DNA of 64,000 bases from Sanderia malayensis (lineage: Eukaryota > Cnidaria > Scyphozoa > Semaeostomeae > Pelagiidae), in contig RQOL01000825.1 in the NCBI GenBank assembly GCA_013076295.1, positions 62,001 through 126,000 on the forward strand, in the 5' to 3' direction. A program made the position numbers and the translations under genes. This document shows, in pieces, positions 34,578 to 44,215 of this stretch. Numbering within the stretch: the stretch's first letter is position 1; each line of letters begins with the position of its first letter. Under the pieces are notes generated by a model. That model ran no database searches and was not told the origin of the DNA. It saw only the letters and a list, made by a program, of their open reading frames with translations.

Positions 34578-37176
34578 TCAAGGAAATTCTCTTGGCAATC
34601 GCCCTGCTTTAGCATCTTGTCTATGCTGTTAAAATGAAGAAATAAAATAGACTAAGCAAGAATAAAATATTGAAAGCTTGGAACTTAATCGTGATTGCAT
34701 TTCCCATAAAAGACATTATTTACTGTATTGCCAATATAAAGCATCACATTAACAAAGCTACAACTACAACTAAATTTACCAAAATTATTGAGGGTAACTT
34801 ATAGGGGAAAAGATAAAAATTATGTTTTACTTACCAAGTCCCATTTTAGTAAGTAGTAGAAAGACCCTGGCACAAGAACGCCCCACAGGATGCCAAGAAA
34901 AACAGTCTTAGGAGTTAGTTTGAATGAAAGATGTGTTGTTTCTCTCATTTTGCCCCATCGCTCAATAGCAGGATCTTTCTAAAAAAATAAATTTGATACA
35001 CAGGGTGAGAAAAACATTTTTATATGTGAGTAACTGTTGCTGTGTAAGCCCACCTTGGTGGCAAAACCTATTTGCATGCAATACTTTAAGACAAGAAAAA
35101 ATATTCAAATGCTGCATCGCTAAGCTAGCCACATTCCTAACATTTAATTGTAAATCTGGTTTGAGTGGCGAAGATGTACTTTACAACTGTTTAAAAACAG
35201 ATTAACATCAAAGTAATAAGGCCTAAAGATTATGCTATTTATGATTCGAATTATTGACGAGCATTATTTTTCTTGTTCATTATTAGTTAACATTTGTATG
35301 CTTCTAAACTTTAAACATAATTGTTGCTGAATGAAATTAATTTGAGTTTGCCACTAGCAAACAACACTTGGCTACCATTACAAACAAACAAATGTCAACT
35401 CCACTGCCAGAATCGTGTCTATCAAAGTTGTCCAGTATCTGGCTCAATATATTATTAAATTAGGCCTTGCACACAGATACACCCCCATCACAAAAGCATC
35501 CCGACAAGATTTGAAGTCAAGTGACAACAAAACAATTTAAACGGGCAAATAAAACATGATACATTTTCGTAAACACATTCTTGAGGTAGAATCTTTTTTT
35601 AAAAAAGATGGACAATATGCTTAGTTTTAGTTGGAACATTTTTTTCTGAAACAGTTACGGATCAATTAAAAACAAGAATAATATAAGATGACATTTCAGA
35701 GGTTTTTAAGTATTCTTGGAAAAGATAACTTTTGATCAGTACTTGGTTATATAGTCTTTCTTGGTCAAACTTTCTTGGTTTTTCTTATGCAATTAACACA
35801 CTTGCACTTTTATCACTGTCCTTGCAATATTTCCTGGAAGTTTATCAAATTTTAATTTTTGCCAACATCTCCTCCAAGTTTAGATGAGTTAACTCAGTCA
35901 GACTTTGAGTACCTATCCAATAATGTTTGAAATTGCATGTACGCTTTTTCTGTCACAATAATTACAATAAAACACTATATCTGAGTTCTTGTTAAAATGT
36001 TAAACTCTTAAACCTAATGCTTACAATTGACAACATTAAATTTTTTATGAATATACACTTGGTGAGCAAAAGTTACACACAAAAATGGCATCTGGAAGTG
36101 GACCAAGGCCTGAGCAAGAAAATATACATAACAATTATATCAAAATATAATAATTGGAACAAATTATGGGAATGTTCTTGTCAGGTGTTTTCTTGTTGCA
36201 TTTGAACTTCTTGTTTTTGTCCTGAAAATATTTATGGAAAAATAGGTTTTGTCCAATGACATTCCTAGAATCATAAACAAAGATTTAAATCTCTGGCTCT
36301 AAAGGGTCAAGTGATATGAACGATTTTCAGATATTTCAAAGATATATAACATATTTGAAATGAGAAAACATTTTCGTGGCTGTAGGGAAAAACATTATAA
36401 TTATTGGCATTTAATTACTCCACCTCAATAATGTTTTGTGAAAATCTGTTAAGTCACCTGTTCACAGTTTTCTTTCATTATTATTATGAAACAATGGAAC
36501 AATAGAACAATAGAGATAACAATGAATATGATATAGTTTAAATTATGTTTTCATTTGAAAATTTATGAAATTTTGAGAATATTTCTGCAAAGGAAATTCA
36601 AAATTGAAACCTGTTTGGTGTTTATATTTTGTTATGTTCTTGCCCAGACCTTGGACAACTTTCATGTGCAATATTGCATCAAGTGGTGCATAATTTTTGC
36701 TCACTAAGTGCATACTTTGAAAAACAAAACAAGCTCCCTGTAAATTTGGAAAAAAATTCTTAAAATGTTTTCAAAAAACTGCCTTTGAAATTTTTGAGCA
36801 GATTTAACCTTACTCAAAACGCTTTCATAGCCTGGATTCAAAAGTGCCCGGATACTCCCGTGAGAGGTGTGTGTGGTCACTGACTAATAAATAAGATCTA
36901 TTTCGATCTATTTAAGATGTTTTCTTTAGTTTCAGTTCAGTTCAGTTCAGTTCTGTCTGCTCTGCTCTGCTTTTCAGGGGGCGAATTCAAATTGAAGAGC
37001 AAAATTACATTTAATGTAACAATCATGAATACCACCGTATTAAGCTGGCATCGGTAATGAAGTACACCTGTTTGTGGGGAAAATAGAGATTCACCTACAA
37101 TTAAATATCCATGATCTTCGGGTCGCTTTTTGGGCAATCTTGGAAGTTTTAGCTTCGTTAGAGACCTGGCTGCCAT
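34578..37176 (-). CDS. NDUFB4: NADH dehydrogenase 1 beta subunit 4-like (complex I), three exons
   Basis: Exon 1 is 37095-37176 or 37099-37176 (start at 37176, MAARSLTKLKLPRLPKKR, then PEDHGYLI). Exon 2 is 34835-34978 (KDPAIERWGKMRETTHLSFK, then LTPKTVFLGIL...FYYLLKWDL). Exon 3 is 34578-34625 (HRQDAKAGRLPREFP and stop). Intron 2 has GTAAGT and TTTTAACAG. Intron 1 can use GTAGGT with TTTTTTTAG (phase 0) or a donor 4 nt downstream with an acceptor at AAAG; both give about 89 residues. The pattern DPAxxRW...R...F..TPK...LG...P..FYY..K...G.L.R.F fits NDUFB4, a single-pass accessory subunit of the mitochondrial complex I membrane arm. The N-terminus is shorter than in vertebrates. An upstream extra exon cannot be excluded. 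Confidence 0.72.
36056..36710. mobile_element. MITE in NDUFB4 intron 1
   Basis: CACTTGGTGAGCAAAAGTTA at the left end is inverted at the right end (TTTTTGCTCACTAAGTG). The subterminal AGTGGACCAAGGCCTGAGCA is matched by a diverged complement near 36640-36660. The flanks contain TA on the left and CATA on the right, so a Tc1/mariner-like TA site is likely but not exact. No ORF. Confidence 0.6.
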
Positions 37177-37298
37177 TTTGATTTGGTGAGCATGAAAGAA
37201 ATCCCCACTGCAGTAAGGTGATGCGAGCCTCCTGCGCATTCAATATGCACCTTCATAGAGATAGGATATATACTAAACTAGAGAGCTAACTCCTATTG
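37177..37298 (-). promoter_or_regulatory. Remaining NDUFB4 upstream region
   Basis: Only about 120 bp separate the NDUFB4 start codon from the hAT target site. It contains AGATAGGATATATACTAAAC, a sequence that recurs inverted at 51580-51605 together with CCATCTTGTTGACGGG (39841-39856 and 51530-51545). The promoter may therefore lie in a duplicated segment or within the inserted element. No defined promoter motif was identified. Confidence 0.35.
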
Positions 37299-37306
37299 TT
37301 TCGGTC

Positions 37307-39805
37307 CAGTGAACTCTATATAAGAACTCTGGAACGATAACTCTATTGTTCTCGGCTGCCCGTGAGTGTGTCACTTTTTGAATTTGATGCGCGCGCATTG
37401 TACGTATAAAAACTGGAAATTATAATGGAGACCTATTGTGCTGCAGCTATTTTTTTACGGATTTATTTCATTTTCATCAAAGTCGATATTTTTACCTCAA
37501 CGAAATAAAGGAATCATGTGATGGTAAGATTTGTTTTATCGTTTCCAATTTAGAAATAATAATTTTAAGGAAGGAGATCGTTGTAAAAAGGCTATTTTGC
37601 AGTGGCGGCAACTTCGGCCTAAGTAAAAACGCTGAGAAATACCACAGGAAATGACTCGTAAAATGCAGCGTATAATCGCACACAGCAGCAATAATGACGC
37701 GTGGTATTTTATCAAGGGTGCAATACCACACTCTAGAGAAACTACCCCCTAAATGTAGCATTTTACCGGGGTATTTCACAATAAAATAACAGCATTTCTA
37801 TGACTGTAAAATTTCATAAAGTGTGGTATTTCACGAAGAATTTCACGTTGTTGTTATTTCACTTGCGAGGAATTTACCACGCTTTTACCTGTGTAGGTCT
37901 TTTAACAATTACCTGATCACATTAATAGTAATAAATAATAGATGTAGTTATAGTATATACATTTACATTTTGTTTACTCCCCATTTTCGGCAAGTTGAAT
38001 TTCCCGCTTTATACACTTCGGTGAGCGGGAGAGAGGCTGTACGTCCAGCAAACGTACAAGAAGTGTTGTCAGGTTGGCTCCTGTACACGTACACCACCAT
38101 CAACAAGCAAATTTGTTATTTTCTGCTAAGAATTGTGGAGTTTCACCCAAGAAATTTGAAGTTATCATTTGGAGAAATATGTTATCGAAAGTTTTACATA
38201 TATGACTTACAACTTTGTGGAGAAATGTCAACGATACAAGACTTTTTGCAGTGGCGATTTTTGGCCTAAGCTCATCGTTCAAAATTATTTGAAGTCATCT
38301 TACACGTTTATTTTATGAGATACATAGCTACATGGAATTTCAAAAGTTGTAGAATTGTTATTTGCAGGTTATACTTAATTGGCTAGCTTCTGAGTTTGCC
38401 CATTCTTGAAAAATTTATGAAAACCTTGTTTTTTAGAGAATTTCTAAAATAGAAAATTGCCCGTAAAATACATTAAAAACGTGTAGCGATGAATTTTTTT
38501 TTATTTCTAAAAAGTAAATAAGTATATTAAATGATCCTGTACATTTTGGCAGCTAATAATGATATAACTGATGAGAAATACGATGATTTGTTTTTTCGGC
38601 TGTACGTACAGCGGCAGCCATTTTGTGACACACTCGAGCTAAATAGAGTTATCGTTCCAGAGTTCTTATATAGAGTTCACAATGATATAAAGCGCCGAAG
38701 GCGCTAGATACCTGACTCCGCAAGATAAGTGCAGACAAGAGTGATGCCATTTGGCGGCCATTTTAAAAGGTGGCAAATAGCTTTTGTAAATCAACGATTC
38801 CAAAGTTAAATGCTTGCTCTGGAGGAAAATAATTGTAAAAAAGTTTCACATATGCATACTGCTGCAGAGCACATAATATGAGGATACTATTAAAATTTAG
38901 ATAATGACAAAAAACGTTTCAAATATCGGTATTTTGTTTATTTTTCGCGGAACGATGGAGCAGGCCTAAATTAATCGAAGAACAAAAACAGCTGTTGAAT
39001 TAAAAGTCTTGGATTTACTGGATGTAATTTGTAAACTCAAACTCAAAAAACTCTAATTAAAGGTGAGTGACAGGGTTTTGATATCCCAGAAGCTTACTGA
39101 AATATTAGCAAATACAACACTTCTCCTATTCGAAAGGAAACGCAGTGGCAGATTCAGATTATACCTTTTATACAAGTGAATTAATTCAAAGAATTGTAGC
39201 GGTCTGATATTCTGTTACATATTTAAAGTCATTCTGTTACTACTAGGCTGAAGATAATTGATTTTCCTCGTTGTGGAACCTTTAGTAGGCAAAACCGTGT
39301 GGTGTTACTTAAGTTGGAATTTCAGGTTTTGGTAAAGTTTTAAAATACTTCAGTAAAATCCCGTGTCGCATCAGCTAATATTTTAATAAGCTTCTGGGAT
39401 GCCAAGATCAAGTCACTTACCTTTAATTTCAGCATACATATTATCCAGTACATCCAAAAGTATTAATTTTTACAACGTTTTTGTAATTCAATAAATTTAG
39501 GCCGGGTCCATCGTTCCGCAATAAATAAACAAAATACTGATATATGGTGCGTTTTTTGCCATTCTAGCAATTTTAATAGTATCATCATAATGTATGCTCT
39601 GTAAAAATATGTATATATCGACTTATTTCACCACTATTATCTCAAAAATAAGGATTGAATTGTAGTGTTTCTGTATAGACTTGTTAACCAAAATCAACTT
39701 TTTGCCCCCTTCTAAGATGGCCGCCAAATTTTTATCGGCGTCACTCATTCGACGCGAGTCAGGTATCTAGCGCCTTCGGCGCTTTATATCATTGAGAGTT
39801 CACTG
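37307..39805. mobile_element. hAT-like element, TSD TTTCGGTC (outer)
   Basis: Termini CAGTGAACTCTATATAAGAA are inverted, flanked by the 8-bp duplication TTTCGGTC at 37299-37306 and 39806-39813. Without the nested element it is about 1.38 kb. Several short ORFs inside have no transposase similarity that I can see. CAGTG-initial ends with 8-bp duplication are classic hAT. Confidence 0.9.
38680..39794. mobile_element. hAT-like foldback element, TSD AGAGTTCA (inner)
   Basis: Termini CAATGATATAAAGCGCC are perfectly inverted, flanked by AGAGTTCA at 38672-38679 and 39795-39802, inside the right terminus of the outer element. Nearly the whole element is palindromic: about 38680-39115 pairs with 39362-39794 (shared blocks include GCTTCTGGGAT and CCATCGTTCCGC), with a unique centre of about 245 bp. 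Confidence 0.9.
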
Positions 39806-39864
39806 TTTCGGTCATAGCGAGGCTGAAACTTTGTGCGCCATCTTGTTGACGGGAGAAGTTGCGA

Positions 39865-39962
39865 GAATATTCGGTAGATGAAAGATATCAACGGTTCAAA
39901 GTAGGTAAATTCTCGGATACCAAAATCGGGAACAAAAACGAAAACTTGCTTCGGTCGCTCAT
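39865..39962. repeat. Inverted duplicate of 50036-50133
   Basis: About 100 bp including GATATCAACGGTTCAAAGTA and AAACTTGCTTCGGTCG is the near reverse complement of 50036-50133. Element ends could not be defined. Confidence 0.75.
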
Positions 39963-40445
39963 CCCGATAACTTACATCCGAAAAGTTGCTTGCATTTCCA
40001 CAACACAGGAGCATCCAATTCAATTGTTCTGGCTGTGGCTTTTTACACGAGAAGACATGAGAATAGAAATATTCTCCTGTTTCTATAGCTTAGACTAGCT
40101 GTTAACATTGTTAAAATGAGTGCTGCTGTGATGTAACCAGGACTAAAGCATCTAGCATTTGATTAAAACGATATGTTTTGAAATGAGTGCTTCAAAAAAA
40201 TATGGATAGGGGGTGTTTAGCGTGCTTGGAAGCCCAGATATCTATATTGGTAACAGGTCGTTTCTCTATATTTGATGTGTTTGAATGTTGTCATTTGTAT
40301 TTGACATTTCTTATTCACATCTACATTTCGTAGCTGGATTTTGGAATTTCAGCAATAATAGATTTTAGGAAATTATTCTATCAAGAGGTGGTGTGCGCTC
40401 AGTTGGAAGATCAAAGACAAAATTCAAATCTTTGTTGACGTGACT

Positions 40446-40787
40446 TTACCATGTAAACAAAACAATACCAAAAACAGGGGAATAAATGTAGGAAACCCCT
40501 TGAAATCTGAAGTCAAGATTTTCTGGACCGGGATTACTTTCAATATCCCCTGCTAAAACAATAAAATACATAATGATGGTGAAAATGATGACACAATAGT
40601 TTTGGGAGCCTGCTACACTTCCGCACAGCTTCCAGGCATTCACTTTTGTCAACTTATCCCCACGACAAGAAAGCAACTCCTGTGTTCTTGTTGAAATAAA
40701 ATTGGCCTTTTTTGGGCCTTCTCGATTCTGACCACGAATTAAAGTTAATAACCAAACCAGATAAGCCAACCAAATATCGTTTTCCAA
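40446..40787 (-). CDS. Short ORF with 2A-like (CHYSEL) peptide
   Basis: A 113-codon ORF. Residues about 64-80 are hydrophobic (NYCVIIFTIIMYFIVL) and run straight into AGDIESNPGP, then ENLDFRFQG. The DxExNPGP motif with a preceding hydrophobic or helical stretch is the 2A signal, which makes the ribosome skip the last Gly-Pro bond; such peptides occur at the N-termini of some invertebrate non-LTR retrotransposon proteins. Here nothing large follows in frame, so the retrotransposon ORF is presumably truncated. A host protein cannot be excluded. Confidence 0.55.
   Translation of the reverse strand: MENDIWLAYLVWLLTLIRGQNREGPKKANFISTRTQELLSCRGDKLTKVNAWKLCGSVAGSQNYCVIIFTIIMYFIVLAGDIESNPGPENLDFRFQGVSYIYSPVFGIVLFTW
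40524..40550 (-). other. 2A ribosome-skipping motif
   Basis: Codons for GDIESNPGP in frame with the preceding hydrophobic segment. All residues essential in the canonical motif (D-x-E-x-N-P-G-P) are present. Predicted separation is between the last G and P. Confidence 0.8.
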
Positions 40788-40925
40788 ATGTTTCTAAAAC
40801 GACTCGCTGCACTGCAGCAAAAAGATGACCGCCATTGATGAATTGATAATAAAACCAGCATGCGGCTAAACGGAGGAGGGAGGATTTGAGGCCACGCGCA
40901 GGCTAAAATCCGACAAACAAACACA

Positions 40926-41362
40926 TACCGTAAATCCTCGAATAAGCCCCCGGGGGCTTATTTGCAAAAATGAATTTTTCGGTGGGGGCTTATTCGAGGG
41001 GAGGGCTTATTCGAGGGGGGGGGGGCTTATTTCAAAGTTTTGCTTTTTCCTCAAAGGTTGACAGAAAAAAAACGACATCAAAAAGTGCTGTTTTTTCACA
41101 AAGTGCTGTGTGAAGGTCTAACAAACATTATAATTTGTTTATCATCACGAAAATCGCGTTTCTTTTTGCTTTTTTGTCTCGAGTCAAAGGAAGTGATACT
41201 GTATAGCTATTGTCCTGTGGGGCTTTCTCGAATTAAGATATTGTTCAGCATTTATGCTTCCCTCGAATAAGACCCCATGGGGGCTTATTCGAGGGGGGGG
41301 GGCTTATTTGCAAATATGATTTTTTAGGTGGGGGCTTAATCGAGGGGGGGGGCTTATTCGAA
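40926..41362. mobile_element. GGGGGCTTATTCGAGG-type MITE, one end unclear
   Basis: Starts near CCGTAAATCCTCGAATAAGC and has repeated GGGGGCTTATTCGAGG blocks at 40940-41035 and 41275-41360, around a 240-bp centre. The right terminus lacks the complementary GAGGATTTACGG, so it is truncated or ends elsewhere. Confidence 0.6.
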
Positions 41363-41645
41363 CATATGCGCAGCGGCTTCACTTCGTTCCGCTACGCAGC
41401 AGCAATTATTACGTCCCTAAAGGCTTGGCTAATAGACCCCTTTCACGATGTTTTCACACCTTGAATCTCTGCACGAAATCGAGGTTATAGATGTAGTGGC
41501 GCATTTTTCAAACATCTTTTACAGCGTTTCAAGGCAATAATCGTGCTTTTTCCTCTACTGATAAATTGCTGTAAAATTCACAGAAAGTATTAATATGAGT
41601 AACGAAAACGCACATGATATGACTACAGACATACTGCAGAGGAAG

Positions 41646-41915
41646 ATGCAATTTTTGGGGCGTCAATGTGCAACTTTTGGCTGTCAGAGCTATTTTTATT
41701 GAGATGGATATCAAATGGGCCTAAATTATTTTACATTTCCGAAATCAAATTTTGAGAAGCTTCGTTGGTGCGATTTGATAAAAGGAACAGACGGCAGGGA
41801 CGGTTTTAAGGTGACGAACTCGACTGTCTTGTGTGAAAAGCTTTTTGCATCGGCTGATATCAAGCGAAACCCAACTAAGTGGCGTCTTGTTTCCGGTGCA
41901 GTGCCTTCGTTATAA
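41646..41915 (+). pseudogene. THAP domain, left arm copy
   Basis: Starts MQFLGRQCATFGCQS (CxxxxC zinc ligands), then a TGA at 41700-41702, then LNYFTFPKSNFEKLRWC, a CEKLF box, and the terminal GAVPSL (AVPTIF-type) motif before a stop. In functional THAP domains the CEKLF position reads CxxH; here His is Leu, so zinc binding should fail. Confidence 0.8.
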
Positions 41916-41999
41916 ACCTTCATGAAACGAAAACTGTCTTTTCTCCAACAACACAACCCGCAAGTGCTCATCACGAAATTCTTCTGAAATTGTAGATAC

Positions 42000-42470
42000 T
42001 TGCAAATCCAAGTATTCTTTCGCAAGATAAAGCGTCCGATCACTCACCTACAAAAGTTTATTCTAGTTCTGATGAGACTCAAAGTGAGTTTATGTATTGA
42101 TGATCTGGCTGATCAATTTGGCATTTCTTCAAGTCATGTTTCAAAGATCTATACAACTTGGATTTGTTTTCTTTATAATGAGCTCCCATCTCTTTTCAAA
42201 CTACCTTCTCAAGAAATTATTCCACAAAACATGCCTGAACAGTTCAAAGAATTGCCAACAACAAGGTTAATAATTGATTGTGCCAAAGTATATGCAGAGG
42301 TCCCATCATCTATGAAATCACAATCCCAAACGTGGTCAGAATATAAGCACCACAATACCTGGAAAGTTCTCATTGGCATATCAAGAGAAGAATACTTGAA
42401 TTTGCAAGTATCAGAAATTCCAGACGACTTTATGGCATGCCAACATTGCATCTGTTCCACTTTGCGTTAG
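42000..42470 (+). pseudogene. Transposase HTH and start of DDE domain
   Basis: Encodes KRPITHLQKFILVLMRLKVS, DLADQFGISSSHVSKIYTTW (helix-turn-helix of the HTH_Tnp_4 type), then LIIDCAKVYAEVP containing the first catalytic Asp, and TWSEYKHHNTWKVLIGIS. The remaining catalytic residues are missing: the frame ends at 42470 where opposite-strand sequence begins. Confidence 0.8.
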
Positions 42471-43230
42471 AAATATTCAAATGTTGCCATCAATGAAGAG
42501 AAATTGGGAAAGCCAGTATAAAACTTTGTTGCAAAGCTATCAGACTTCAATTTATCAATGGAAAAAGAGACAATTTTAACTTTGTTAACTGCAATTCCAG
42601 CTTTTCCACTTGACTTTCTGCTTGGACAATTTTGGCAGTCAAATCTCCCAGTTAACAATTGGAAATTTTCACTCTTCGTAAAAGATTGCATTATTTCACT
42701 TTCTACGTTTTCAGAATCAACAGGAACATGTGTATGTAGAATTGACAAAAGAGAAATCTGTTATGTTGATAGATCATCAATACATAAACTCACTTTGAGT
42801 TTCATCAGACTAGAATAAACTCTTGTAGGTGAGTGATCGGACGCTTTTTATTGCGAAAGAATACTTGGATTTGCAAGTATCAACAATTTCAGAAGAATTT
42901 CGTGATGAGCACTTGCGGGTTGTTGTTGGAGAAAAGACAGTTTTCGTTTCATGAAGGTTTATAACGAAGGCACTGCACCAGAAACAAGACGCCACTTAGT
43001 TGGGTTTCGCTTGATATCAGGCGATGCAAAAAGCTTTTCACACAAGACAGTCAAGTTCGTCACCTTAAAACCGTCCCTGCCGTCTGTTCCTTTTATCAAA
43101 TCGCACCAACGAAGCTTCTCAAAATTTGATTTCGGAAATGTAAAATAATTTAGGCCCATTTGATATCCATCTCAATAAAAATAGCTCTGACAGCCAAAAG
43201 TTGCACATTGACGCCCCAAAAATTGCATCT
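42467..43230 (-). pseudogene. THAP domain and central transposase part, opposite strand
   Basis: The minus strand from the right arm encodes the same THAP region (42959-43159, LNYFTFPKSNFEKLRWC to GAVPSL). Further down, 42467-42748 gives a segment ending FYTGFPNFSSLMATFEYF, the box that normally precedes the helix-turn-helix in these transposases. So the two strands carry complementary parts of one transposase, split by an inversion at about 42467. Confidence 0.75.
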
Positions 43231-43442
43231 TCATCTGCAGTATGTCTGTAGTCATATCATGTGCGTTTTCGTTACTCATATTAATACTTTCTGTGAATTT
43301 TACAGCAATTTATCAGTAGAGGAAAAAGCACGATTATTGCCTTGAAACGCTGTAAAAGATGTTTGAAAAATGCGCCACTACATCTATAACCTCGATTTCG
43401 TGCAGAGATTCAAGGTGTGAAAACATCGTGAAAGGGGTCTAT

Positions 43443-43796
43443 TGTGGTAGGATTGTTGTTTAGGCCTGTTTAGAATGTTTTCCCAGCATTGTTTAGGCCT
43501 TTTCATAGGTTACTCAATCCGTTGCCCACGTTGTAGTTTAATCATTGGTGGTGTCAGTGTCACAGTTTCGTTATAGCTAGGCCCATTCAGTTTCATTTAG
43601 TTAGGTCTTTTTGCATATCATTAGCGGGAATGCCTCTGCGTCATTCGTGGCTGAATGGTATCCCCGTTAGTGTCCGTCATGAAGGTGCGGTATTTTCTCA
43701 GTATTGTTGTAGTCCCAGTTATCCGTTTTAGTCATATTTATTATTTGCTTCTTCATGTAATTTTACGTTGGATGTAAGTAATTAATTGGACTCTCC
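43443..43796. other. Intergenic, nothing recognised
   Basis: No gene or terminal repeats seen between the THAP transposon and BEL-B. Confidence 0.5.
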
Positions 43797-43801
43797 CTTC
43801 T

Positions 43802-44170
43802 TGAAGTATTTTTTGTGTTAGGATATGATGGTTTACGCAAATGTAAACCATCCCTAATTGATTGGTTCCGTTGAGAAATTGCAGAATAATCGATGAACAA
43901 TCATGTCTTTGATAAACAACAATTAAAACTAAAGATTCTTTAAAACTACTTAAATCAAGTGAGCGAAAAAGTGCGAATTATGCGGATATGCGAATGAACC
44001 CTCTCGTGCGATGTTCGATGACTCTACTTCTTATTTATTTCTACTTGTCTTATTTAAAAATTAACTATTGTTCTTAGTGTTGACATTTTTAATCTCCTAA
44101 AACACACCCCTAATACTAAATTTATGCATCACAAAGGTTTTTACTGACAATCAACTACAAAATTACAACA
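43802..44170 (-). repeat. BEL-B 3' LTR
   Basis: 369 bp, TGAAGTATTTTTTG...AAAATTACAACA on the plus strand. Preceded by the CTTCT duplication. Confidence 0.95.
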
Positions 44171-44200
44171 CACTCCCCCCTGATTGACGGAGGTCAATCA
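44171..44200 (-). promoter_or_regulatory. BEL-B polypurine tract with adjacent perfect hairpin
   Basis: On the element strand the order is TGATTGAC, loop CTCC, GTCAATCA (an 8-bp perfect stem, 44181-44200), immediately followed by GGGGGGAGTG (44171-44180), then the 3' LTR. The purine run is the expected plus-strand primer. BEL-C has the same layout with an unrelated stem. Confidence 0.85.
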
Positions 44201-44215
44201 GCGAGAACATTAAGA

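Larger units (their letters stand above)
40093..40885 (-). repeat. 2A-bearing dispersed repeat, copy 2 (uninterrupted)
   Basis: Collinear with 7168-7810 plus 8724-8885, and shows the approximately empty site of the hAT insertion in that copy. It carries the intact 2A reading frame on the minus strand. It is flanked by unrelated DNA, so it may be a truncated retrotransposon 5' region. Confidence 0.7.
41434..43440. mobile_element. Palindromic THAP transposon (ISL2EU-like), AT target duplication
   Basis: Inverted arms 41434-42106 and about 42765-43440 (some 670 bp, near-identical) are flanked by AT at 41432-41433 and 43441-43442. Each arm encodes the same THAP domain in opposite directions. The unique centre holds transposase segments on both strands. 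An AT duplication with a THAP plus DDE_Tnp_4-type transposase fits ISL2EU elements. The arrangement looks like two partial copies joined head to head, so it is rearranged and non-autonomous. Confidence 0.8.

Noticed and set aside
36937..37239. 100-residue ORF starting at 37239 as a separate gene
   Set aside because: Its middle part is best explained as NDUFB4 exon 1 starting at 37176, followed by a splice donor; the rest is intron read-through.
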